A stretch of DNA of 15,654 nucleotides from Firmicutes bacterium CAG:170 (GTDB lineage Bacteria; Bacillota; Clostridia; Oscillospirales; Oscillospiraceae). The notes under the pieces were generated by a model. The model saw only the letters and a list, made by a program, of their open reading frames with translations, was not told the DNA's origin and did not search any database. How positions within the stretch are numbered: position 1 is the stretch's first letter; every line of letters begins with the position of its first letter. Location of the stretch: the NCBI GenBank assembly GCA_000436735.1, contig FR887217.1, forward strand, positions 39,248 to 54,901, in the 5' to 3' direction. Both the position numbers and the translations under genes were made by a program. Below, in pieces: positions 1 to 5,744 of this stretch.

Positions 1-868
1 TCCCCAGCCCGCCCGCCCCCCCGCCGTAATTGCGGATAATGGCCGTCAGCATCCGGCGGTCGATGGCGTCGAGACCCAGATAATCGACCTCGAGCCGTCC
101 GAGCGCGTGGTCAGCCGCCTCGCGGGTGATGACGCCGTCATAATAGAGCTGCGCGAAATCGCGCACGCGCCGGAGCATCCGGTTGGCAATACGCGGCGTC
201 CCGCGCGAACGGGAGGCGATCTCCTCCGCGCCGCTGGGGTCGATGTCCACGCCGAGCAGCGCCGCCGACCGCGTCACGATGCGCGCAAGCTCCGCCTTGG
301 TATACAGCTCCAGCCGGAGCTGCACGCCGAAGCGGTCGCGCAGGGGGCTGGACAGCTGACCGGCGCGCGTGGTCGCGCCGATGAGCGTGAAGCGCGGCAG
401 GTCGAGCCGGATGGAATTGGCCGAGGGGCCTTTCCCGATAATAATGTCGATGGCGTAATCCTCCATCGCCGGATACAGAATTTCTTCCACGGCACGGTTC
501 AGGCGGTGGATCTCGTCGATGAACAGAATATCCCCCGGCGCGAGGTTCGTCAGCAGCGCCGCAAGGTCGCCCGCCTTTTCAATGGCCGGGCCGGAGGTGA
601 CGCGGATGTTGACGCCCATCTCATTGGCGATGACGCCCGCAAGGGTCGTCTTGCCGAGGCCCGGAGGGCCGTAGAGCAGCACATGGTCAAGCGGCTCATT
701 GCGCCGTCTGGCCGCCTCGATATAGACCGAGAGGTTTCCCTTTGCCTTCTCCTGACCGGTGTAGTCCGCCAGCGTCCGGGGCCGCAGGCTGACCTCGCCG
801 TCGTCCTGTGGGGTGAGGCTCGTCGTGACGATGGGCGCTTCGTATTCCTGAGAAAAATCAAGGCTCAT
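1..868 (-). CDS. ruvB: Holliday junction branch migration ATPase RuvB (3' end outside window)
   Basis: RuvB is the hexameric AAA+ motor that RuvA loads onto Holliday junctions to drive branch migration in recombinational repair. The frame reads from ATG at 868 to the window edge without a stop, giving 289 residues. Visible motifs are Walker A GPPGLGKTT (residues 67-75), Walker B with DEIH (118-121), the sensor-1 region GATTRAG (164-170) and the arginine-finger region SPLRDRFG (174-181). The C-terminal winged-helix part begins around 255 and reads NYGGGAGGLG at the edge. Family members are usually about 335-345 residues, so roughly 50 are missing off-window. A 12-bp gap separates it from the end of ruvA, and the RBS is AAGGAGG just upstream of the ATG. 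Gene order ruvC-ruvA-ruvB supports the call. Confidence 0.97.
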   Translation of the reverse strand, partial: MSLDFSQEYEAPIVTTSLTPQDDGEVSLRPRTLADYTGQEKAKGNLSVYIEAARRRNEPLDHVLLYGPPGLGKTTLAGVIANEMGVNIRVTSGPAIEKAGDLAALLTNLAPGDILFIDEIHRLNRAVEEILYPAMEDYAIDIIIGKGPSANSIRLDLPRFTLIGATTRAGQLSSPLRDRFGVQLRLELYTKAELARIVTRSAALLGVDIDPSGAEEIASRSRGTPRIANRMLRRVRDFAQLYYDGVITREAADHALGRLEVDYLGLDAIDRRMLTAIIRNYGGGAGGLG

Positions 869-880
869 GCCGAAACCTCC

Positions 881-1483
881 TTATTTCATGACCATCGCGC
901 GCAGCGCCTGCCGGACGATCTCCTCCACGCTCAGATGCTCGACATCCACGCCCTTGAGCGCGGCGCCGATCTCGCCTTGAGAATAGCCGAGAGAGGCCAG
1001 CGCGGCGGTCGCCTCGGCGGACTTGCTGCCGTGAACGACGGGTGCTCCGGTCATCTGCACACCGTTGTTCAGCTCGAGCTGCGCGCCGCCGAGCTTATCC
1101 TTCAGCTCCAGCAGGATGCGCGAGGCCATCTTTTTGCCCACGCCCTGCGCCATGGTCAGCGTCTTTTCGTCCTGCGTCAGCACGGCCAGCGTAAACTGAT
1201 CCGGCGAAGCGATCGACAAGATCGCCAGCGCCGCCTTCGTTCCGACGCCGGAGACCGTGAGCAGCAGCTCGAAGCAGCGCAGCTCCTCACGCGAGGAAAA
1301 GCCGAAAATATCAAACGCATCCTCGCGGATGTTGCAGTAGGTAAACAGCTTCGCCTGCTTTCCAAGCTGAAGCTGCGCCAGCGTATAATTCGACGTATAG
1401 CATTTATAGCCCACGCCGCCGCAGTCAATGACGGCCAGACCCGTATCCAGCACGGTGACCGTGCCGTTCAGATAATAGAACAT
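881..1483 (-). CDS. ruvA: Holliday junction branch migration protein RuvA
   Basis: RuvA is the tetrameric protein that binds the four-way junction, holds it in square-planar form and recruits RuvB. The 200-residue product starts MFYYLNGTV, typical of the N-terminal OB domain. Helix-hairpin-helix signatures follow (LTVSGVGTKAALAIL and MAQGVGKKMASRI). The last 45 residues form the small C-terminal domain that contacts RuvB (ALASLGYSQGEIGAAL). The open frame continues 22 codons further upstream, but ATG at 1483 is preferred: it has GGGAGG six bases upstream, and the extension would run into ruvC. Only 14 bp separate it from the ruvC stop, so its RBS lies in that gap and translation is probably linked. 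Confidence 0.97.
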   Translation of the reverse strand: MFYYLNGTVTVLDTGLAVIDCGGVGYKCYTSNYTLAQLQLGKQAKLFTYCNIREDAFDIFGFSSREELRCFELLLTVSGVGTKAALAILSIASPDQFTLAVLTQDEKTLTMAQGVGKKMASRILLELKDKLGGAQLELNNGVQMTGAPVVHGSKSAEATAALASLGYSQGEIGAALKGVDVEHLSVEEIVRQALRAMVMK

Positions 1484-1497
1484 GGTGTTCCTCCCTT

Positions 1498-1995
1498 TCA
1501 GGTAAGCCCGCTGCGGCTGAGCAGCGAGGTCGTGCTCCGCGCGTGGCACAGGGCGATGGCGATGGCGTCGGCGGCGTCGTCCGGCCGCGCGACCTTCTCC
1601 ATCTTGAGGATGCGCCGCGTCATGTCCATGACCTGCCGCTTTTCGGCGCTGCCGTAGCCGACGACGGCCTGCTTGACCTGTCCCGGCGTGTATTCAAACA
1701 GCGGTACGCCGGACTTTGCGATTGCCAGCAAAATGACGCCGCGCCCGTGGCTCACGCCGATGCCGGTCGTGACGTTGTGTCCCCAGAACAGCTCCTCCAC
1801 CGCGATGGCGTCCGGTCTGACCGTATCGATCAGCTGCACCATATCGTCGTAGAGCATTTCAAGCCGCTGCGGAAACGTCAGCGTTGTGGGCGTGGTGATG
1901 GTTCCGTAGTTGAGCAGCTTCAGCGTTCCCGGAAGGCTCTGTACCACACCGAAGCCGGTCGTGGCGTAGCCGGGGTCGATCCCAAGAATGACCAT
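1498..1995 (-). CDS. ruvC: Crossover junction endodeoxyribonuclease RuvC
   Basis: RuvC is the dimeric Mg-dependent resolvase that cuts Holliday junctions symmetrically, finishing the reaction prepared by RuvAB. The protein has 165 residues, the usual family length. The RNase H-like acidic quartet is intact: D7 in ILGIDPGY, E67 in AIAVEELF, and D140 and D143 in RPDDAADAIAIAL, matching the E. coli set D7/E66/D138/D141. It starts 12 bp after a small membrane-protein gene and is followed 14 bp later by ruvA. The four genes therefore look like one transcript from the promoter near 2225. No LexA-type operator was seen upstream, so SOS control is not supported by this sequence. Confidence 0.97.
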   Translation of the reverse strand: MVILGIDPGYATTGFGVVQSLPGTLKLLNYGTITTPTTLTFPQRLEMLYDDMVQLIDTVRPDAIAVEELFWGHNVTTGIGVSHGRGVILLAIAKSGVPLFEYTPGQVKQAVVGYGSAEKRQVMDMTRRILKMEKVARPDDAADAIAIALCHARSTTSLLSRSGLT

Positions 1996-2007
1996 ATGCC
2001 GCCCCGC

Positions 2008-2193
2008 TCAGAATTTTCCGAAGGCCAGCCAGTAGCATATGCCCAGAAACGACGCCAGCAGCAGCGCCGCCAACGCCCATGCCGCAGCCAGCTGCCACTT
2101 GGGACGGGGGGTATACGCCTGCTTCTCCTGCTTTTCCGTCTCTCGCTGCAAGCTCGCGTGCTCCAGCTCCTCGGTCGAACGAAATTCCGCCAT
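2008..2193 (-). CDS. small single-pass membrane protein, first gene of the ruv operon
   Basis: I do not recognise a named family. The 61-residue product has a charged N-terminal half (MAEFRSTEELEHASLQRETEKQEKQ is interrupted here only by helix-friendly residues), a short PRPK linker, and one hydrophobic segment at about residues 34-57 rich in Ala and Leu, ending WLAFGKF. This fits a cytoplasmic, possibly coiled-coil head with a C-terminal membrane anchor. The start ATG at 2193 has GAGGTG seven bases upstream and lies just downstream of an extended -10 promoter. The stop is 12 bp before ruvC, so it is the promoter-proximal gene of ruvCAB. A role in recombination is not implied by the sequence; it may simply share the transcript. 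Confidence 0.75.
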   Translation of the reverse strand: MAEFRSTEELEHASLQRETEKQEKQAYTPRPKWQLAAAWALAALLLASFLGICYWLAFGKF

Positions 2194-2224
2194 AAGACAC
2201 CTCGTATCAGGGATAGTATTTTAT

Positions 2225-2233
2225 AGTATAGCA
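2225..2233 (-). promoter_or_regulatory. extended -10 sigma-A promoter for the ruv operon
   Basis: On the minus strand the sequence TGC-TATACT gives a consensus-like -10 with the TGn extension, about 30 bp upstream of the first start codon. No good -35 lies at 16-18 bp; the nearest TTG-type hexamer (TTGCTG) is 21 bp away. The TGn motif normally compensates for a weak -35. A second AT-rich stretch follows immediately, so the exact start site is uncertain. Confidence 0.6.
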
Positions 2234-2325
2234 TATTCCCGCCGGAAAGAACAGCAAAAGTTTTCGCCGCCCGGTATATCCGCCGCCTTTTCCGGCAAAT
2301 ACTATCGGGAAAGGGAGGTTTTACA

Positions 2326-3006
2326 ATGCTGGTATCCTTCGCGCGCGCCGTGATCCTCTATCTGGCGCTCATCCTCGTCATCCGCCTCATGGGCAAACGC
2401 CAGCTCGGGCAGATGGAGCCGACGGAATTTGTCGTGACCATGCTCATCGCCGATCTGGCCTCCGTCCCCATGCAGGACGAGGGCATTCCCCTGCTCTCCG
2501 GGCTTATCCCGATCCTCGTCGTACTGGCCATTGAGCTGCTGCTCTCCGTGCTGGTCTATCACAGCGTGCCGATGCGCCGCTTTTTCTGCGGAAAGCCGGT
2601 CGTGCTGATGCACGACGGAAAGCTGGAGCAGCAGAATCTTCGGAAAACGCGCGTCACGCCCGACGAGCTGACGGAATTTCTGCGCCTTCAGGGCGTGACC
2701 GATCTCACGACCGTCCAATACGCCATTCTGGAAACGAACGGCTCCATCAGCACCCTGCTGTATCCAAAGCATCAGCCCGCCACCGCAAAGGACGCTGGCA
2801 TCCATGTGGACGCGCTTCAGCTTCCCGTCACGCTCATCAGCGGCGGCAGGCTGCTGCATGAAAATCTCCGTCTCGCCGGGCGGACGGAGGCTTGGGTCAA
2901 GGAGCAGCTCTCGCACTATCACTGCGCCGTGCGGGATGTGTATCTTCTGACCGCCGAGCCGTCCGGCAGGCTCTATCTCTCCATCCGAAAGGAGGCCGAT
3001 CAATGA
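2326..3006 (+). CDS. DUF421 (YetF-type) membrane protein
   Basis: This 226-residue protein matches the DUF421/YetF family in outline. Three N-terminal membrane segments (about 5-22, 33-48, 54-78) contain the family signature RLMGKRQLGQMEPTEFV. Two tandem cytoplasmic alpha/beta halves follow (from about residue 88, GKPVVLMHDGKL, and again after residue 160). Family members occur mainly in spore formers; a DUF421 protein called 2Duf is linked to spore heat resistance in Bacillus, but the biochemical role of the family is not settled. The start ATG at 2326 has AAGGGAGG eight bases upstream. Its stop overlaps the next gene in an ATGA arrangement, so the two products are probably made together. 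I did not find a convincing promoter in the 130-bp divergent gap. Confidence 0.9.
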   Translation: MLVSFARAVILYLALILVIRLMGKRQLGQMEPTEFVVTMLIADLASVPMQDEGIPLLSGLIPILVVLAIELLLSVLVYHSVPMRRFFCGKPVVLMHDGKLEQQNLRKTRVTPDELTEFLRLQGVTDLTTVQYAILETNGSISTLLYPKHQPATAKDAGIHVDALQLPVTLISGGRLLHENLRLAGRTEAWVKEQLSHYHCAVRDVYLLTAEPSGRLYLSIRKEADQ

Positions 3007-3383
3007 AGCATCTGCTGATCGCGCTGCTGACGCTGGCTCTGACGTTGGCCTTCTGTGTGTTCGCCTGTGCGCAGGTCCGCAGTGAGGCCCTGACCACACT
3101 CAATACGCTGCGGCTGGCCCAGATCCAGGCGGAGCGGCAGGATTATGCTGCCGCTGCCGACGCCGTTCTTTCCGCCGGCGAAAGCTGGAAGGCGCAGGAG
3201 CGCTTTTTCGACATCGTCCTGCAGCACAGCGAGGTAGACGATGTGACGACCGGCTTTTCCTCGCTCTATCAATATGCACTGCTGGAGGACGGCGACGATT
3301 TCGCCGCCTCCTGCGCGGAAATGATCTCCAAGATCCAGCATATCCGCCAGATGCAGCTGCCGACGTTCGCCAACATCCTCTGA
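3003..3383 (+). CDS. DUF4363-type exported or membrane-anchored protein
   Basis: The 126-residue protein begins with a hydrophobic stretch (residues 3-23, MKHLLIALLTLALTLAFCVF) that would act as a signal anchor. The rest is helical and fits an extracytoplasmic domain. The helix LNTLRLAQIQAERQDYAAAADAVLSAGESW and the later HSEVDDV and LYQYALLEDGDDF segments resemble DUF4363 proteins, which are often encoded directly after DUF421 genes. ATG at 3003 overlaps the upstream stop by four bases, and the upstream GAAAGGAGG serves as RBS. The longer frame beginning at 2892 would lie inside the DUF421 gene and is rejected. A partner role with the DUF421 protein is inferred from this coupling only. Confidence 0.82.
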   Translation: MKHLLIALLTLALTLAFCVFACAQVRSEALTTLNTLRLAQIQAERQDYAAAADAVLSAGESWKAQERFFDIVLQHSEVDDVTTGFSSLYQYALLEDGDDFAASCAEMISKIQHIRQMQLPTFANIL

Positions 3384-3384
3384 C

Positions 3385-3465
3385 GGGGCCGCCCGGCCCC
3401 AACCGCATCGGACGCATAATCGCCGCAAAAGGTCCCTGCCGCGCTGCGGCAGGGACTCGTTTTTC
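3385..3465. terminator. two-sided intrinsic terminator between the DUF4363 gene and nrdR
   Basis: A perfect 11-bp stem (3432-3442 with 3446-3456, loop GCT) is followed on the plus strand by TCGTTTTTCTT. On the minus strand the same stem is followed by CTTTTGC, so it can also end the nrdR transcript. A shorter GC stem, GGGGCC/GGCCCC with a 4-nt loop (3385-3400), comes first, right after the DUF4363 stop. Confidence 0.88.
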
Positions 3466-3921
3466 TTATTTCTCTTCCAGGATCTTATTCAGCTCCCGCA
3501 TGAAGCTGTTGATGTCCTTGAACTGCCGGTAGACCGACGCGAAGCGCACATATGCGACCTCGTCGAGCGGCTTGAGCCGCTCCATGACCAGCTCGCCGAT
3601 CTGCGTGGTCGAGACCTCGCGGTCAAGCGAATTCTGGATGACCTGCTCGATCTCGTCCGCCGCCGCCTCGAGATCCGCCATGGCGACCGGACGCTTTTCG
3701 CAGGCGCGGAGCATTCCGTTCAAGACCTTATTGCGGTCGAAGGACTGACGGCTGTTGTCGCGCTTGATCACGACCATTGGCAGGCTCTCCACCGTCTCAT
3801 AGGTCGTAAAGCGCTTCTGGCAGGACAGGCACTCTCTTCTTCTGCGGATGCTCTGGCCGTCCTCGGAGTGGCGGGAATCCACGACCTTGCTCTCCTGATA
3901 CCCACAATACGGACATTTCAT
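3466..3921 (-). CDS. nrdR: transcriptional repressor NrdR
   Basis: NrdR is the ATP/dATP-sensing zinc-finger repressor of ribonucleotide reductase genes. The 151-residue product opens with MKCPYCGYQESKVVDSR, and the zinc ribbon uses C3, C6, C31 and C34. The RRRRECLSCQKRFTTYE segment is diagnostic. An ATP-cone domain follows from about residue 49 to 139 (VIKRDNSRQSFDRNKV at its start, YVRFASVYRQFKDINSF near its end). ATG at 3921 is chosen over an in-frame ATG nine codons upstream because GGGAGGAG sits directly before it and homologues start MKCP. It has its own promoter at 3957-3985. No nrd genes are in the window, and I saw no clear NrdR box near its own promoter. Confidence 0.97.
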   Translation of the reverse strand: MKCPYCGYQESKVVDSRHSEDGQSIRRRRECLSCQKRFTTYETVESLPMVVIKRDNSRQSFDRNKVLNGMLRACEKRPVAMADLEAAADEIEQVIQNSLDREVSTTQIGELVMERLKPLDEVAYVRFASVYRQFKDINSFMRELNKILEEK

Positions 3922-3956
3922 AACGGTTCTCCTCCCGTCGGCAAACATTTTTATGC

Positions 3957-3985
3957 ATTATATCAAAAAAGCGCCTGCATGTCCA
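3957..3985 (-). promoter_or_regulatory. sigma-A promoter of nrdR
   Basis: On the minus strand TGGACA (3980-3985) and TATAAT (3957-3962) are separated by exactly 17 bp. The expected start site is about 30 bp upstream of the nrdR ATG. This is one of the best promoter matches in the window. Confidence 0.82.
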
Positions 3986-3996
3986 GTACATACCGG

Positions 3997-4022
3997 AAAA
4001 AACTCGCTTTTCGCGCCGAAAA
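3997..4022 (-). terminator. weak terminator after the DUF6514-like gene
   Basis: Minus-strand TTTTCG-GCG-CGAAAA forms a 6-bp stem just after the stop codon, and GCGAGTTTTTT follows. The stem is AT-rich and the T-run is offset by five bases, so some read-through into nrdR is plausible. Confidence 0.35.
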
Positions 4023-4028
4023 AATCCC

Positions 4029-4298
4029 TTACAGCCAGTCCTCGACGATCTCGCGCAGAGAGACCGGCGTCACGGCTCCGTCCGCCAGCTGCGTCAGCAG
4101 CTGCATGATGCGCTCCGGACTGCTCGTGATATCCGGCAGCGCCGCGTAGTCCTCGCAGCCGTCCGACACACAGCGGATTGCCGCGCCGAAGCTTGTTGTG
4201 TTTTCGTCCGGCGTCTCCAGCCGGCAGTATTCCAGCCGAAGCCGCCTTCCGTCCTGTGCGGCTGCCCTGCGTTCGTAGATCCGTTCTTCTCTCTGCAT
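4029..4298 (-). CDS. DUF6514-like small protein
   Basis: The 89-residue protein resembles the DUF6514 family of short Clostridia proteins: an N-terminal beta-rich segment (RRLRLEYCRLETPDENTTSFG), a central AAIRC strand, then the helix DITSSPERIMQLLTQLADGAVTP and the ending LREIVEDWL. The last part matches my recollection of the family's C-terminal pattern (ordinarily ...SPIHLxDVxEDFL), so this is a family-level call made from memory. No catalytic residues or membrane segments are visible, and the function is unknown. ATG at 4298 has GGAGG nine bases upstream; an out-of-frame ATG lies between them. The gene sits alone downstream of an unusually AT-rich region that carries Spo0A-box-like sites. 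Confidence 0.7.
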   Translation of the reverse strand: MQREERIYERRAAAQDGRRLRLEYCRLETPDENTTSFGAAIRCVSDGCEDYAALPDITSSPERIMQLLTQLADGAVTPVSLREIVEDWL

Positions 4299-4530
4299 TA
4301 TTCATCGCCTCCGGGCTTATTGAAGCACAGGCTGCACGAAAATGAAACGAAAATGTTTCGTGGTTTTTCGACATTTCCATAAAAACTTTTCGGAAATCTT
4401 CCGAATTTTTAGTCGTAGTGCAGGAATTCCGTTCCTTTCTCTTCCTTTTTGCATCCGCGCTTGTCGAAAAGTACCTGTCTGCCGATCTGCGGAAAAGTGC
4501 GGGTTCCTCCGACTTCTGTGCGAATTTTCC
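4299..4530. promoter_or_regulatory. AT-rich regulatory region with two Spo0A-box-like sites
   Basis: This 232-bp gap has no convincing gene. It holds TGTCGAA cores, the centre of the Spo0A box, at 4367-4373 (minus) and 4462-4468 (plus); the second matches TTTGTCGAA at 8 of 9 positions. It also holds two short palindromes with 3-bp centres, ACGAAA-ATG-TTTCGT (4347-4361) and TTCGGAA-ATC-TTCCGAA (4389-4405). The second palindrome is followed by TTTTT on the plus strand and could be a weak terminator instead. ACGAAAATG is repeated directly near 4337-4355. No clear -35/-10 pair was found for the minus-strand gene. Confidence 0.45.
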
Positions 4531-4558
4531 TTGATTCCTATGCAGAATATGATATACT
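4531..4558 (+). promoter_or_regulatory. sigma-A promoter abutting the first 162-bp element
   Basis: TTGATT (4531-4536) and TATACT (4553-4558) are separated by 16 bp. A start site 6-8 bp later would fall at about 4564-4566, inside the first bases of the inverted-repeat element. The element would therefore form the 5' leader of the YihY gene's mRNA. Confidence 0.68.
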
Positions 4559-4560
4559 TG

Positions 4561-4722
4561 GGGTGTATTCTTCCAACTCCCAACGCACCCGGACAGCGGA
4601 CCTTTTCACGCTGCGCTGCGCCATTTTTCCTTGGAATACGTCAGTATTCCTGCGAAAAAATGTCTTGCTCAACGCAAAAATTCCTCGCTGCCGGTCACAT
4701 TGGGAGTTGGAAGAATACACCC
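4561..4722. mobile_element. 162-bp inverted-repeat element, copy 1 (MITE-like or structured leader)
   Basis: The ends are perfect 23-bp inverted repeats: GGGTGTATTC at the left (from 4561) and GAATACACCC at the right (ending 4722). The inner parts also pair imperfectly, so the whole element is one long hairpin. CCGG-A-CAGCG faces CGCTG-CCGG, CATTTTTC faces GAAAAAATG, and GGAATAC-GTCA-GTATTCC forms the tip. It differs from copy 2 (15241-15402) at 5 of 162 positions, with no indels. TA follows the right end and TG precedes the left; in copy 2 TA flanks both ends. This fits a small non-autonomous element with a TA target, but the placement after a promoter also fits a cis-acting RNA. The short frames inside it, some ending WELEEYTP, look spurious because they merely read the repeat. 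Confidence 0.85.
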
Positions 4723-4780
4723 TAGGGAAAATACTCCTTCCGGCCGGGCTGTGCCGGAGATTCTGCGTTCGAGGTGTTCC

Positions 4781-5644
4781 ATGAAGCTTCCCAAGCCAAT
4801 AAAGCGGATCATTTCCGAGGTGCCCGGACTGGATATCCCGGCCTGCGCGGGAAACGCATCCTACTTTCTGCTGCTGTCTCTGTTTCCGCTTGCGATCCTG
4901 CTGCTGTCCGTGCTGCAATACATCCCCGTGACGCAGGCGGATCTTCTGTCCTTTATCGAGCTGCTGGTGCCGGAAACGCTCTGGCCCTTTTTCGACTATC
5001 TGACCAACGATCTCTACGCCGGGCGCTCGACCGCCATTTTGTCCATCAGCGTCGTGATGATGCTCTGGTCGGCCTCGCGTGGCCTGCACAGCATCCTCTG
5101 CGGGCTGAACAACGTCACCGGCGCAAAGGAGACCCGCCCGTGGCTCCGGCGGCGGCTGATCTGCATGGGCTATACGCTGCTGACCATGGTCGCGCTGCTG
5201 CTGACGCTGCTGCTGAACGTGTTCGGCAAGCGCATCCTCGACCTGCTTCAGCTGCACGATCTCCGGCTCTATCTTCCCCTGTCCGGGCTTTTGAAGCACA
5301 TGCACCTGTACTCCCTGGTGCTGCTCACCGTCTTTTTCGCCGCGCTCTATCTCTTCCTTCCAAACCGGAGGGAGCGCTTCCTCTATGTGCTGCCCGGCGC
5401 GCTGGCCGCAGCGGCGGCGTGGCTCGGCTTTTCTGCGGCGTTTTCCGCCTACGTCAATCACTCCAATCACTATTCTGCGCTCTACGGCAGTCTGAGCACC
5501 ATTCTGCTGACCATGATCTGGCTGTATGTCTGCCTCTCGATCCTTTTCTACGGCGCTTATCTCAATCAGCTGCTCTCCCGCGTCTGGAAACGGCGGGAGC
5601 CGCAGCCGCCCGTCGTGCAGCCGCCGGAGCAGGATGCTCCCTAG
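4781..5644 (+). CDS. YihY/BrkB-family inner membrane protein
   Basis: This 287-residue integral membrane protein belongs to the YihY/virulence-factor BrkB family, once mis-assigned as RNase BN. Its transport or envelope role remains unsettled. Six hydrophobic segments are visible at about 27-47, 84-98, 126-147, 176-194, 202-223 and 236-262. Family marks are the N-terminal AGNASYFLLLSLFPLAILL, the SRGLHSILCGLN loop (99-110), LFLPNRRERF (191-200), PGALAAAAAWLGFS and the SLSTILLTMIWLYVCLSILFYGA ending. The cytoplasmic tail is proline-rich. ATG at 4781 is chosen because GAGGTG lies four bases upstream and homologues start here; the open frame runs back into the repeat. Its TAG stop spans the edge of a decayed repeat copy, so the tail may have been set by that insertion. 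Confidence 0.92.
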   Translation: MKLPKPIKRIISEVPGLDIPACAGNASYFLLLSLFPLAILLLSVLQYIPVTQADLLSFIELLVPETLWPFFDYLTNDLYAGRSTAILSISVVMMLWSASRGLHSILCGLNNVTGAKETRPWLRRRLICMGYTLLTMVALLLTLLLNVFGKRILDLLQLHDLRLYLPLSGLLKHMHLYSLVLLTVFFAALYLFLPNRRERFLYVLPGALAAAAAWLGFSAAFSAYVNHSNHYSALYGSLSTILLTMIWLYVCLSILFYGAYLNQLLSRVWKRREPQPPVVQPPEQDAP

Positions 5645-5697
5645 GGTGTATCTGAAAGCTTTCAACGCCCCCGGACAGCCGGCCTTTTCGCGGCGCG
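5644..5697 (+). repeat. decayed left-end copy of the 162-bp element
   Basis: After the sequence CTA, GGGTGTAT repeats the left tip of the element. After a diverged stretch and one gap, CAACGC, CCCGGACAGC and CCTTTTC follow at the same relative positions as in the intact copies. The right inverted repeat is absent. GGCCATTTTCTG near 5717-5728 may be a remnant of the interior. The yihY stop codon TAG consists of the flanking TA plus the first G of this copy. Confidence 0.6.
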
Positions 5698-5744
5698 CAT
5701 TCTGCCGGAGCCGTTCGGCCATTTTCTGAAAGGGGCCTCATTCT

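Noticed and set aside
107..1657. A 516-codon plus-strand open frame
   Set aside because: It is antisense to ruvB, ruvA and part of ruvC, whose minus-strand reading is certain. There is no RBS or family motif.
2194..2325. SOS (LexA) operator upstream of the ruv operon
   Set aside because: I looked for a CGAAC-N4-GTTCG-like site and found none; GAAC and GTTT occur near each other but in the wrong arrangement.
2892..3383. Longer 163-codon start for the DUF4363 gene
   Set aside because: The extra part lies inside the DUF421 gene. ATG 3003 has an RBS, an ATGA overlap and a hydrophobic signal anchor directly at its N-terminus.
3958..4380. A 140-codon minus-strand frame overlapping the DUF6514-like gene
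   Set aside because: Its ATG falls between the RBS and start of the DUF6514-like gene in another frame, and the translation is low-complexity without any recognisable domain.
4389..4411. TTCGGAA-ATC-TTCCGAA plus TTTTT as a plus-strand terminator
   Set aside because: The stem is AT-rich and short, and no plus-strand gene ends before it; the nearest genes on the left are transcribed the other way. Kept only as a palindrome in the regulatory region.
4538..5722. A 394-codon minus-strand frame ending in the WELEEYTP peptide, and a similar 68-codon frame at 15245-15451
   Set aside because: They read through the 162-bp repeat and antisense to yihY. The shared peptide reflects the repeated DNA rather than a conserved protein.
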